DNA of 64,000 nucleotides from assembly GCF_030272615.1 (NCBI RefSeq), contig NC_081408.1:62120614-62184613 (forward strand), in the 5' to 3' direction. This DNA is from Cryptomeria japonica. Taxonomy: Eukaryota; Streptophyta; Pinopsida; Cupressales; Cupressaceae. A program made the translations under genes and the position numbers. The notes under the pieces are model-generated. The model did not search any database, was not told the origin of the DNA, and saw nothing but the letters and a program-made list of their open reading frames with translations. Positions 53,983 to 64,000 of the stretch are shown in pieces; positions within the stretch are counted from its first letter, which is position 1; each line of letters begins with the position of its first letter.

Positions 53983-56623
53983 AATCAAAACACCAAAAAT
54001 ATCATCTTTTTAACAAACTAACATGTCTGAATGTTGAAAGTGTCACACAGGATGCGCTTTGGCGCTATTGAACTCATTCTAGCGCTATCGATACTTATTG
54101 TTTTAGTGCTATTGTTCTTACAATAGCGCTACTGTCTCAAGTTCAGTGCTTTTGGAACTGTTTTGGCGCTTTCAAAGTTGTTTTGGCGCTATTAACCCTT
54201 TTTCAACGCTTTTGCCTCTCTGTCCTTCCCCTTCTTTTAGCGCGTTTGTGTTAAATAGCGCCTCTGTTCAAACGCAAACTAGTGCTATTGTAACAAAACG
54301 TTGTACAAAACACCTTGTAATCGAAAAAGTGAAAATTTTAGGCTTGTGGAAGCCTCCCCTTAGACATAGATTTTACTAACCATTTATTGTTTGTGCAGGT
54401 TTAAAACTCACCATTAAAAACCACAAACTTTCTTTTTGGTGCCTTAAAAACTTGAACAAAAACAAATTTTCATTGCTTTCTAGTTAGGGTCACTCTTCTT
54501 TTGGTGCATTAAAACTGAACAAAACAAATTTATTTTCTTGCATCAACTTAAAGAAATTTACAATCAACACTTTTTTTTGGGCAATCTAAAAAGAACAAGC
54601 CATTTTTCCTTCAAGCTCAAAAACAATTTTACTTCAAGCAAAGACGTGTTTTTCATTAAGTTGACCAAGATTTCTAATTTCTAGATTACAACACATTTTG
54701 CCTTTGAAGTTAAAAAGAACACCATGACTGTTGGAGCAACATCTCCAAATATTTAGATCACATTGCAATGGTGGATTAAAAAGAACAAGTGTTTTTCATG
54801 CTTGGCACACTTGTGCACAAAAGTCGGTCGAGTGGTCCCACCTCTAACACACACTATCCTCTCCCTTGGCTTTCGTGGTCCTAGGTGCAAGAGAAAAGTG
54901 TTAGTAAAACTCAAAGTTTTATCTTTTTAAGAGAGGTCTACCAAGGGATCGATACTCTTGGGAATGACCTCGAGCGGTAAATCCTTAGAGCTGCTATAGA
55001 AATCAGGTGAGAGTGAAAGCTGTAGCCTTGGGTATAGCTATTCCTACAGTGTAACTGGCCGAAAGGACAAATGGGCCCCACCACCAGTTACAAGGCTCTT
55101 AAGTGAGTCACTGTAGAATGAACTTATGTCCAAAAACATCAAACATGACTAAACACCTTTAAGTATTAGCCCACCCATTCTATTTGATTGAGGATATTTG
55201 CGATATAATTTAGTGCAAGATCATAGATGGTTTTGCTCCCAAGATACTCACCATACATATTTCCTTGAGTAGAAACATATCTTTTTGAAAAGTCACTTGT
55301 GGCTTGATAAAAGTGGTGACTCCCCCATCATAGGGATCATCTATTTGTTATGCTCGTGCAAGACTTAGTATATCACATCCTTACCTGCCACGGTGGGATT
55401 CATAAGGTATGTAGTACCAAAGTCGAAGAAATATCAAGATGTGGGCTAAATTTATCACAACTGGCCATTTGACCTTAGGGATAAAAAGTGTTTGAAGTGT
55501 GTTCGTTTTAGAGACCAAGTGAAAATTGAGCCGACTTCAGGCTTTGGAAATACACCTTAAAATACATCTAAAGGAAGGGTCATATACAAGTCCAAGGATT
55601 GGGTTGATCTAGACCCATACTCATTTGTGCCTCTGGGGGAACATTCTTGTGTTTGTGTGCTTGCTTTGTTTTCTTGTCAAAGAAAAATCAGAAAATCAAT
55701 CCCAAAAACAAAATATTCATCCAACATTTCTCAAAAACAACCAAAAATACCAAAAACAAAGTGCAAACAACAAAGAGTCCAAACTTTATGACCATTCTTC
55801 ACATCTTGCGAAAGAAGAAGCATCATCAGAATATCAACTTGAAAAGAAGACCATTAAGCTCAAAGGCTTTGATCAAAAGGAGGAAGTTCTTCTATATAAA
55901 TAGACAAATCTTTGTCTCACATAGTCTTTTTGCATCACATGCGTCTCTACCTTCAAGGCAAAACAAACGAATTTGATTCCAAATCATAGAACTGCAGAGC
56001 TTTTACACAATATAGAGCTCTGAGTTATCACAAAAACCAAGGAGGTAAGATTAATACCAACTTCTTCCCAAATGTCTGTATCACATATGACACGGCTCGA
56101 GAAATACCACCAACACCCGAAAGGGAAGAGGTAGAGCTTGTCCCATTTGTAACACAAAGTTTTTATTGAAAGTTGAAAACATTTTCATCCATCATCTTTT
56201 TCATACATCATCACTTCATCATCAATCCGTTCAAACTCTCAAAACATTAAGAGGTTCTTGTCCTAAAATTCTCTTTTTAGATATTGCTTGAATCAAACAC
56301 ATCACATCACTTTGTTTAGATTGTTTCTACATCTAGGATAAGCTCATCCTGAGAGACACATCTATGCAGGTTAAAACTAGTTCATGAGTGAATCCTCTCA
56401 TTACTAGGTAGTTAAATCTATAACACATCTCAGATTTTTCTACACCTTATCACATCAAAACTTATCAAACAAGCAAGCAATTCAAAAAAATAAATTTTAG
56501 TTATATCTACCTTAAAGGTGCTAGAGATCCATGTGCAACACAATTCACCAACCATTAAACTCTCATTTCATCAAAAACTCATCATCATTTTCACTCAACT
56601 TCAACAAAAGACTCATAAGCAAA
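53983..56623 (+). other. Long leader of element D with an AGCGCT-rich tract
   Basis: Non-coding, 2.6 kb. 54050-54300 contains a dozen or so degenerate copies of (T)AGCGCTATT or GGCGCTTT at irregular spacing. 54940-55130 contains phrases such as GGCCGAAAGGACAAATGGG and CAAGGCTCTTAAGTGAGTCAC that look conserved and structured. Short unconvincing frames occur at 55625-55976. Confidence 0.6.
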
Positions 56624-59600
56624 ATGGCTCAAACCCGATCACAGTCGAGGCAACGAGAAATAGAAATGGAAGAAGAAGAAGAGGAAAATCTCAATGAATT
56701 TCAAGAAGCACTTGGAGGAAATGCGAATGACGAAAACCCAAGTACTCCTACTCCTGCAACAATAGAAAGGGCTCAGCATAACCCTCTCTTTAATAGACTA
56801 TTTGATGAAATACTCAGGAGCAATGCGGATGCTCACTTCTTAAAACTCGCCCAAGAATGAGCAAAACTCCCCTCTGACTTTGATCTTGCCCAATTAAGAC
56901 AAGCATCAGAAAGACAAAGTCACCATGAAGAGGAAAGAGGTAGAGATCCCATCAGATATAACATTCCTCGAGGTAACCCACCACCTCCTCCTCCAAATGA
57001 AATGGAGATGTTGCGGCAACAAGTCGAGAATCTCGCCCAACAGCTTCATAGTGGTGTCAAAACTAACCAATTCTCACTCAATGACATCTATCCCTATCGT
57101 TTTGATAGGAATATTTATATGCCACCCTTTCCATGAGGATTCGAAACACCCAAATTCAAAAAATATAGAGGAAAGGGAGATCCCCGTGATCATGTCAGAG
57201 AATTTCATTCTGCTTGTCTTGAAGTGGCATATGAAGACACATACCTAATGCGCCTTTTTCCCCAAAGATTGGGAGGAACAACCACATCATGGTTTTCCCA
57301 ACTACCAGGTGGCATTAGAACATTTGAGGAACTCAGCCAGAAGTTCCTAGCTCATTACTCTCATAACATTGAATGCGACATCACCATGGTTGATCTGTGC
57401 AACACCAAACAAAAACCAGGTGAACTATTCTCAGTAATCCTGCAACGATGGCGCCAAATGTCTAGCAGATGTTCTCTTCAATTACTTGAACGAGAGCTAG
57501 TGGAAATATTCATTTCCAACTTAAACGAAGAAATGGAATTTCACCTGGATGTCAAAGACACAAACTCTTTTAATGATATGCTCACCAAGGGTTTGAAATG
57601 TGAAAGGGCACTTATCAAGAAAGGACTCATCAAAATCTTTAATGAACCAAAGGATGGTCCTCGCCCGTGCTTCAATAGTGATAAACCAAGCTTCTGGAAC
57701 AAAAACAAGAATATTGTCAATGATGGGGTTGTGGATGCCCGGACTGTCCAAAATGCACAACCTGTGGTTCGATTTGTAGGACAAAATCCTCCACCTCAGA
57801 ATAACACAAATATTCCTTCCAATCAAGGTCACATCACATCTCATGATGAACCTAGACCTCATCAGCAAAAATAGAAATGCACATACACTCCTTTAGGGGA
57901 ACCCATTGAAACTGTCTTGCGACAACTCATTTCTCAAAATTTGGTCACTCTACCTAAGCTATCAAACTATGAGCCTCAGGTCAAACCGGCATGGTGGAGA
58001 GATACTGAACATTGTGAATTCCATCAAGGGAGAGGGCACAAGACAAGTAATTGTCACCGATTGAAAGATCTCATTCAGGATCTTATTGATCGAGGAGAAA
58101 TTGAAATTGTAGGACATGACCCAAAAACAACCAATAATGATCATCTGATTTTCAAAAATCCACTTCCATCACAAGATCAAAGGGGTCCTTCCACTTCTAG
58201 GCGAGGCACTTATACCACTGATTATACATAGGTTGTGCATAATTACACTGTAAATCATCTGTATGATGCGAGTGAACAAGTTGCAACTATAACCTTCAAA
58301 AATTCCAACTCAAATTGCAATGTTCTTACACGTCATGACAAAGTCACCATCAAGGCAGCTCCACAAGGTACCACCTCCATCCCAAAGCAGTACAATCTTG
58401 TGGAACAATTAGATAAAATGCCTACGCTTATATCCATTTTAGAGCTATTGTGCCTATCACCATCTCATAAAACTATCTTGGATCATGCACTCCAAGAGGT
58501 GTCAGTCCCTGCAAATCTAAATATAGACCGATTTCAAGCCATGGTTGGAAGTCTAAAGTCATCACCTTGTCTCACTTTTTCTGAAAGTGACAACTCTTCT
58601 TTCCAGCAACCTCATAATGCTTCGCTACACATTGAAGGCTTTATCAACTAGCATAGGATCAAGCGAGTCTTGATCAATAATGGAGCAGGCCTGAATATTT
58701 GTACACTACAGTTGGTCACAACATTGGGATATGCAATAGAATCAGTGGATCCTCGTAAGATCACAATCAAAGCCTATGACGATGCAGAGCATTCATCCAA
58801 AGGAGCTATGGTACTACCAATCTGAGTGGGCCCTGTGGTAAAGCACATCATCTGTCAGGTTCTGGATATTCCTCTGCCATACAATCTATTATTAGGAAGA
58901 CCTTGGATACATGTCATGCAAGCCGTACCATCTACCTACCATCAATGTATCAAGTTCCCACATAACTGTGTAGAGATCACAATCTTGGGTGATGCAAATC
59001 CCTTTGCATACTATCATAATATTAGCCATCAACCAGAGATTATTGTTCCTAATAATAGAGAAGCCATTTCCTCCACATCATATATAGGTCCCACCTCTCT
59101 TGCCAGTTCGAACACCACTATACCCAAGCAAGAAAAGCTTAAAATGAAAATAGTAGAGGAAGGTCCTGGGGAATACAACTTAAGTCAACTCTTTTGTGTG
59201 GGACAAATGCCCACTTCTCTTAGAACACATGGTAAACCATAGTAGTTACTCCAGCAACCACTGATCATGCCAGCATGTGCTTTGATGCCTTTCATCCTTG
59301 GAAAGAGTCAAGAGGAAGAAACCCAAGATGAGGACCTAGTGGAATGGTTCTATAAAGATCCCATCACCACTGATATCCTGCCAATTAAACTTCCTACGGA
59401 TCAGTATGGCAAAGGTCTCCTCATTATGCAACGAATGGGATATGATGGTCAAAGTGCTTTGGGATATTGCAAACAAGGACGACATGAACCTCTACTACCA
59501 GAATTAAAGCCCAAAGGTAATACAAGCCTAGGCTTTGAGAAAGAAATCTTTCCTAAACTCAGATTCAAAGGAAAACCCAGCAAACCATTATGTCAGCCTA

Positions 59601-60629
59601 CTGCCAAAAGGACACCTTTCATCATTAAAGCAGCCTCAAGCACCATCCCAACTGCCCCATCGAGGCTCACAACCCCAAGGAAACCATCACCAATGTCATT
59701 CATTCCACCAAATGGACCCGTAATCCCATCAACAGCACCATTAGCAGCATCCATGGCACCAGCAGTACCAGCAAAAGCCACTGAGTCAACACTACTGATA
59801 CTTCTTGTACCAGATTCTTTTATCCCCATCAAACTTCCTGCAACACTGATCACTACAAAGGTACATAAACCAATCACACCTTCAGTGTTTAACTCAAAGG
59901 ACATCTCAGTATGGTATAGCAATCGGATGCTGGAAAGTGATTCAGAGACTGACTCACATGAATGGGAATTTGATTCTGTGCAGCTTAATACTTCAGATGA
60001 GGAAGACACATCACCACTTCCGCCACGCAAAGACATCCCTGTTTATGGAGAAGCACAGATAAAGACCACTTGGGTTCCTGAACTAGAAACATCTTCCACA
60101 AACCCTACGTCTCATCCTACGCTTGATTTTGACAGGGAGAGTACCATTAACGAACTTCACCATAACGTCTTAACCCTCACTGATACATCTAACAAACTTA
60201 ACCTAATCGATGAAGTAATGCCTATTATTCACCTTGAACTCATCAAATGGAACCAACCAAATCCCCCATGTCTTGACTTCTTCCAAAATGATGAGACCAT
60301 CATTGACTTTTTGGACTTAAGGGATAACCTACCAAGCGGGGATCACAAAGTTGGATTCGCCATTGAACTAAAAAGCACAGCATACTTCGGGGCGGATGCC
60401 AAACCTTTCAGCTGCAAAAATATAACAATAAAACATGGATCTTCCAGTGAAAACCACACTATGGCACTATTCGATCCCACAAAAGTAAAAAGAAAGAGCA
60501 TATCCAATGGTGAAAACCTCTCTAAGGTGCCTAAGGATGAAGGGTTTGACATTCTCCCTACTAATGCACAACAAGAATGATCAACAATTCTCATTGAGGA
60601 AACCAAAGAATATAATGTGGGGACTCTTG
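56624..60629 (+). pseudogene. Gag, protease and G-patch region of element D (one frame, nine stops)
   Basis: It starts MAQTRSQSRQREIEM. Gag blocks are FDEILRSNADAHFLKLAQE, YRGKGDPRDHVREFHSACLE, MRLFPQRLGGTTTSWFSQLP, FEELSQKFLAHYSHN and LCNTKQKPGELF. A finger-like CEFHQGRGHKTSNC lies near 58012-58053. The protease region has VLINNGAGLNI, with Asn where the catalytic Asp is expected, and LLLGRPWIH. A G-patch-like stretch follows: IMQRMGYDGQSALGY, KQGRHEPLLPELKPKG (59430-59520). The nine in-frame stops are TGA at 56858, 57134, 58823 and 60578, and TAG at 57872, 58229, 58649, 59240 and 59243; none is TAA. The frame joins RT through a one-base slip in the A run at 60630-60634. Confidence 0.88.
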
Positions 60630-61750
60630 AAAAATCCTCATATCATACATTTGGCATCTCTTCTAACTCCAGAGGAACAACCTAAGTTTATAGAGTTCTT
60701 CCAGAAGCGTCAGATCAACTTCGCATGGTCATATGCAAACATGCCTAGGCTAGATCCTGATTTAGTCATGCATCATCTCACTGTAGTAGAAGGAGCCAAA
60801 CCTGTCAAGCAGAAGCTTCGTAAGATGCATCCTCAAACTGCAGTACTTGTCAAAATAGAACTCAAGAAACTCCTAGATGTTGGTTTCATTAGGCCAATTG
60901 ATTATGCAGAATGGATCTCCAACATTGTGCCTGTCAACAAACCAAAAGGGGGCATCCGCATTTGTACTAACTTCAGAGATCTAAACAAGGCATGTCCTAA
61001 GGATGACTTCCCCCTACCAAATATCGACATCATAGTAGATCTGATAGCAGGACATGCCATGCTTTCACTCATGGATGGCTTTTCAAGATACAATCAGATA
61101 AAGATCGCACCAGAGGATCAACATAAGATAGCCTTCACATGTCCATGGGGCACATATTGCTGGAATGTAATGCCTTTCGGTCTAAAGAATGTAGGAGCGA
61201 CCTATCAAAGAGCAACGACCACCATCTTCCATGACATGATGCATACTATGATGGAAGATTATGTTGATGACTTACTAGCAAAATCACTTATCAAAGAAGG
61301 GAATCTCCACATCTTAGATAAAATCTTTGATAGACTGGAACAATACCATGTTCGACTCAACCCAAAGAAATGTGTCTTTGGAGTGACCTCCAAGAAGCTT
61401 CTAGGATACATTATTTCAAGCAAAGGTATTGAGGTCGATCCAGCAAAGGTTAAGGCAATCATGGACATGCCACCACCAAAGAATATCAGTAAGCTAAGGA
61501 CATTACAAGGGAGACTTCAATCCATCCGAAGATTCATCGCACAACTGGTTGATAAATGTCACCCATTTACACACCTGCTACACAAGAACATCTGCTTTCA
61601 GTGGGATGCCAGATGCCAACAAGCATTTCAGATGCTTAAAGACTATCTCATGAATCCACCATTGCTGATGCTACTAGATCCAAGTAGGCCATTGTTACTC
61701 TATATCTCAGCAACAAGTACAACATTGGGTGTACTACTAGCACAACATAA
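60630..61750 (+). pseudogene. Reverse transcriptase (and start of RNase H) of element D
   Basis: The open frame runs through 61750 from a frame shifted by one base relative to gag. Motifs, N to C: LLTPEEQPKFIEFFQKRQ, FAWSYANMPRLDP, VKQKLRKMHPQ, GFIRPIDYAEWISNIVPVNK, RICTNFRDLNKACPKDDFPL, LSLMDGFSRYNQI (catalytic Asp), FTCPWGTYCWNVMPFGLKN, YVDDLLAKS (catalytic Asp pair), FGVTSKKLLGYIIS, then the thumb and LLLYISATSTTLGVLLAQH, which begins RNase H. All key RT residues are present in this part. The reading ends where the LTR of E begins at 61751, so RNase H and integrase are lost. Confidence 0.92.
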
Positions 61751-63368
61751 TGTAGCATCGTAAATTGTACGCACTCGCTAGGGTGGTACAATTTCACACC
61801 TAGTTTAGCACCCGCCTTAGTGCATTTTACATTCTGCATTGCATTTATCCTTTAGCACTTAATTAATCAAATTAATTAGGTCTAAGGTCCTATTTCATCA
61901 TTCTCTACATCATAAAGTTGGGCCCTTTCACTAAAGCGCGCCCTTTGCATTTTATTCCTCCAATACACCACTTAATCAAAAACCCTAATTAAGTCCTATT
62001 TCAAACTTGGGGGCTTGGTTTCGGGGTCAAAACATCTTGAAATCACCTGTAACTTCAGGATTCTCTCTAAAATCATCATATCCGATGGCCTCGAAAATTT
62101 GGTGAAAAGTTGTCGGGACCGTGGCGCCCGGAGTGCACATGGTCCCGGACATTTTTCTCGAAATTTTGGGAGCATGATCCAATCATAAAATAAAGCTTAA
62201 CCCCAAGAAATTGGCGGGATATTCAATCTCTAGGTCGGCCAAAATACGAATTTATGATCTAGGGTTTCCTACATAAGAGCTCTCTTTCTTCATTTGAAGG
62301 GATCAGATTTTTATTTTCAGGAACTTCATATGCAGCGAAAGAGCAGATCTTTGAAGACTTCAACAACATTCAACATTCCTCTATCAAGCACTTATCAAAT
62401 TCATTCATCCACTTAGGGCTTGGAAGACATTAAAGAACAATAGGAGATTACCGACTGAAGATTGGCTTGTACTCCTCCCTTGAGGGTTGGGTATGATTTC
62501 ATGTTGTTTTCATGTCTTTACATAAGCTTCAATACATCATTTATTCATGCTTTAGATCACATTGCATCTTGATTTAGAGCATTTACATTATCATTTACAA
62601 GCAATTAGGGTTTACTTTCTAGGTTGCTCTAGTTTGCTTTCTTGCATTTTAGGACCTTGCACACACACTAGGTCTGCACACACAATACATTTTACAAAAC
62701 GACTTGGCTATTCGTGGAGGTGGAAATCACTGAAGCGGGGGTTTGACTAAGGCAAAACCCTATATAGCCGCCCATACACCCTTTTTCAGATATCATTGCA
62801 GGTTTCGGGATTCGGACGACGCCGTGGGATACAGATCCGGAGAGAGAAGGTCAAGACAGCACTCTGTGTCAAGTTGCAGAGCAGAAGACTGGGACAGGGG
62901 CGCTGGGCACCCTGGTCCCTGGGACAGAGGCGTTGGGCGCCCTGGTCCTCCGGACAGACAGCTTCCCGACAGTGTTTCAGAGTGCAGAACAGCGGTTTCC
63001 GGTGCAGTTTTCAGGACAGTGGCGCCCGCGCTCCTGTCCCGAACATTTTTAGTCCAATTTTGACTTCGGGTACACATCTGCATTCTTATTTCATCCTTGT
63101 ATTTACAGCTGTTCATTATTTAATCTCAATTCTGCAATCTTGTTATTAGTTTATACTTGCATTTTGGGATTAGGGTTTTGAACTTGTATCATTTTAGCTT
63201 TCAGTTTCAACAAGGGAATAGAAATCCTAATAGATATCCCGTGGCTCTCTCTTTCACCAAAAGAAGTAGCCAATTGTGCGATATCTCTAGGCTCTTCCGT
63301 ATTCTGTAATGTGTGTCAAAAGGTAGGATTAGGCCATGTTAACCTAGTCTCGCTTTTTCCCCTACACA
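61751..63368 (+). repeat. 5' LTR of gypsy-type element E
   Basis: It starts TGTAGCATCGTAAATTG and ends CCTACACA before the primer site. It interrupts the RNase H of D. It carries one quasi-palindromic module (62085-62175) and GC-rich motif units at 62889-62952 and 63011-63045. The second LTR is outside the window. Confidence 0.7.
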
Positions 63369-63371
63369 TTT

Positions 63372-63387
63372 TGGTGAACCTGACGTG
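63372..63387 (+). other. Primer binding site of element E
   Basis: TGGTGAACCTGACGTG. It differs by one base from the site of element F. Confidence 0.75.
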
Positions 63388-63541
63388 AATCTATCATTGC
63401 TTCCTCTTGCATTGCATGTGTTAGATCTAGATTTAGATTTAGCGTATTTTCATTTCATTTTCATTAAAAAGAAAAAAAAAAAAAAAAAGAAGAGTGTGTT
63501 TCTTTGCATTGTGTGTTTAAATTTTATGCAATCTTTTCAAA
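63388..63541 (+). other. Leader of element E with a poly-A run
   Basis: An A-rich run at 63466-63489 lies between the primer site and the gene. It is not a LINE tail, since coding sequence follows. Confidence 0.5.
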
Positions 63542-64000
63542 ATGTCAGATTTTTATTTGCAAAATGTTCATGCTTTTGATGATTATTATGAGTATAGCCA
63601 AGATGAATTAGATGAAGCTTTAGATGATTTTTTAAATCCTAAGGATGCCAAACCTTCATTTTACCAAAAACTCATAAACCTTGTTACTATGCCATTTAGG
63701 TGTGATGAGAAAGATAAGTCGAATGGTTCCTCTCAAGGATACCTTCCTATCCACTCTTCCCCTGAATCTAGTAACATGGTTGTTTTCAATAATCCCCTCT
63801 ATGAGGAGATGTCCCCTTTTGAATCAAAAGACAAACCTTTTAACCAATATGATCATGCTTTGTTGGATGATGCTCTTGATGACTTTGTGGCTTTATCGAA
63901 ATCTTTAAACAAGAACAAGACCTCTAAATTGGTTAACATGATAAACTTGAATGAACATAATAAGCCTCTCTTTGAAGTCCAAGGTGCTTATCCTTCTCCC
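63542..64000 (+). CDS. N-terminal part of the gag-like ORF of element E (153 codons, open to the window end)
   Basis: It starts MSDFYLQNVHAFDDYYEYS and stays open to base 64000. It is acidic and rich in Asp, Leu and Ser. An internal repeat is visible: ELDEALDDFLNPKD (about residues 22-35) and LLDDALDDFVALSK (about 112-125). No known gag motif appears yet; in related elements the gag domain follows a variable N-terminal region. The absence of stops over 153 codons in a sequence of this AT content supports a real coding region. Whether the element is autonomous cannot be told from this window. Confidence 0.7.
   Translation, partial: MSDFYLQNVHAFDDYYEYSQDELDEALDDFLNPKDAKPSFYQKLINLVTMPFRCDEKDKSNGSSQGYLPIHSSPESSNMVVFNNPLYEEMSPFESKDKPFNQYDHALLDDALDDFVALSKSLNKNKTSKLVNMINLNEHNKPLFEVQGAYPSP

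Larger units (their letters stand above)
53965..61750 (+). mobile_element. Ty3/gypsy element D, internal region (interrupted by element E)
   Basis: Primer site, a 2.6-kb leader, a single ancestral gag-protease-G-patch-RT frame, and the start of RNase H. It ends at 61750, where the LTR of E begins. Integrase and the 3' LTR would lie beyond E, outside the window. The G-patch-like segment between protease and RT, the long leader and the large gag recall Tat/Ogre-type gypsy elements of plants. Confidence 0.82.
61751..64000 (+). mobile_element. Gypsy-type element E, 5' part (runs off the window)
   Basis: LTR, primer site, a short leader and the start of a gag-like gene. Its orientation follows from the primer site and the gene. 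It is younger than D, in which it lies. Confidence 0.72.

Noticed and set aside
59593-60036. 147-codon minus-strand frame
   Set aside because: It is the shadow of the Pro/Thr/Ser-rich linker after the G-patch region of element D.
63466-63489. Poly-A run as the tail of a LINE or SINE
   Set aside because: It lies between a primer site and an open gag-like frame, with no LINE motifs upstream and no target duplication.
1-64000. CRISPR array, phage or bacterial defence system
   Set aside because: There are no direct-repeat/spacer arrays and no prokaryotic genes. All recognisable genes belong to plant retroelements or a P450.

Overview
The window is nuclear DNA from a seed plant and consists almost entirely of transposable elements, nested inside one another. 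A conifer or other gymnosperm is my best guess. It rests on the AT-rich, retroelement-packed layout with no intact host gene and on a CYP76-like P450 relic; it is an inference. No bacterial operon, rRNA, tRNA gene or CRISPR array is visible.

Layout. 1-1273: degenerate Ty1/copia pol (- strand). 1274-6273: a complete non-autonomous copia-type element (- strand), with 486-bp LTRs, a perfect ATTTT target duplication and an open 752-codon gag/protease-like gene but no integrase or reverse transcriptase (RT). 6278-9850: the 5' part of a Sirevirus-like element (+). 9851-10752: a copy of a P450 3' end plus flank. 10753-23408: a rearranged Sirevirus-like copia element (+), split by element A1. A1 (11626-19573, TSD AGGAG) and its sister A2 (26358-34349, TSD GTTGG) are both on the - strand. 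Each carries a coiled-coil plus zinc-knuckle gag and a very long second reading frame that I do not recognise, with no pol. 23409-26357: older relics (a gypsy integrase end and a copia-like LTR). 34725-42590: a complete gag-only gypsy-type element F (- strand, TSD ATACC), inserted in a LINE whose other part is 42591-45115. 46415-47035: CYP76-like P450 exon pseudogene (-), the likely source of the copy at 10401. 48137-52575: L1-type LINE (+), decayed. 52573-61750: gypsy element D (+) with gag, protease, G-patch and RT, cut by element E. E (61751 to the window end, +) contributes an LTR and the start of a gag-like gene that is open to the last base.

The elements relate to each other in three ways. 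Autonomous-type pol genes (1-1273, B, D) are all broken. Three separate lineages of pol-less elements (1274-6273, A/C type, F) sit beside them and would have needed enzymes supplied in trans. Second, D, E and F share an unusual primer site, and E and F also share a near-palindromic GC-rich module. Third, premature stops in D, F, B and the LINE are nearly all TAG or TGA in places where CAG or CGA is expected, which is the signature of C-to-T decay at methylated CHG and CG sites.

The most novel items are the long second ORF of the A/C family, the pol-less gag/protease genes with altered protease active sites, the quasi-palindromic module shared between elements, and a run of six AT-rich hairpins at 52604-52923.
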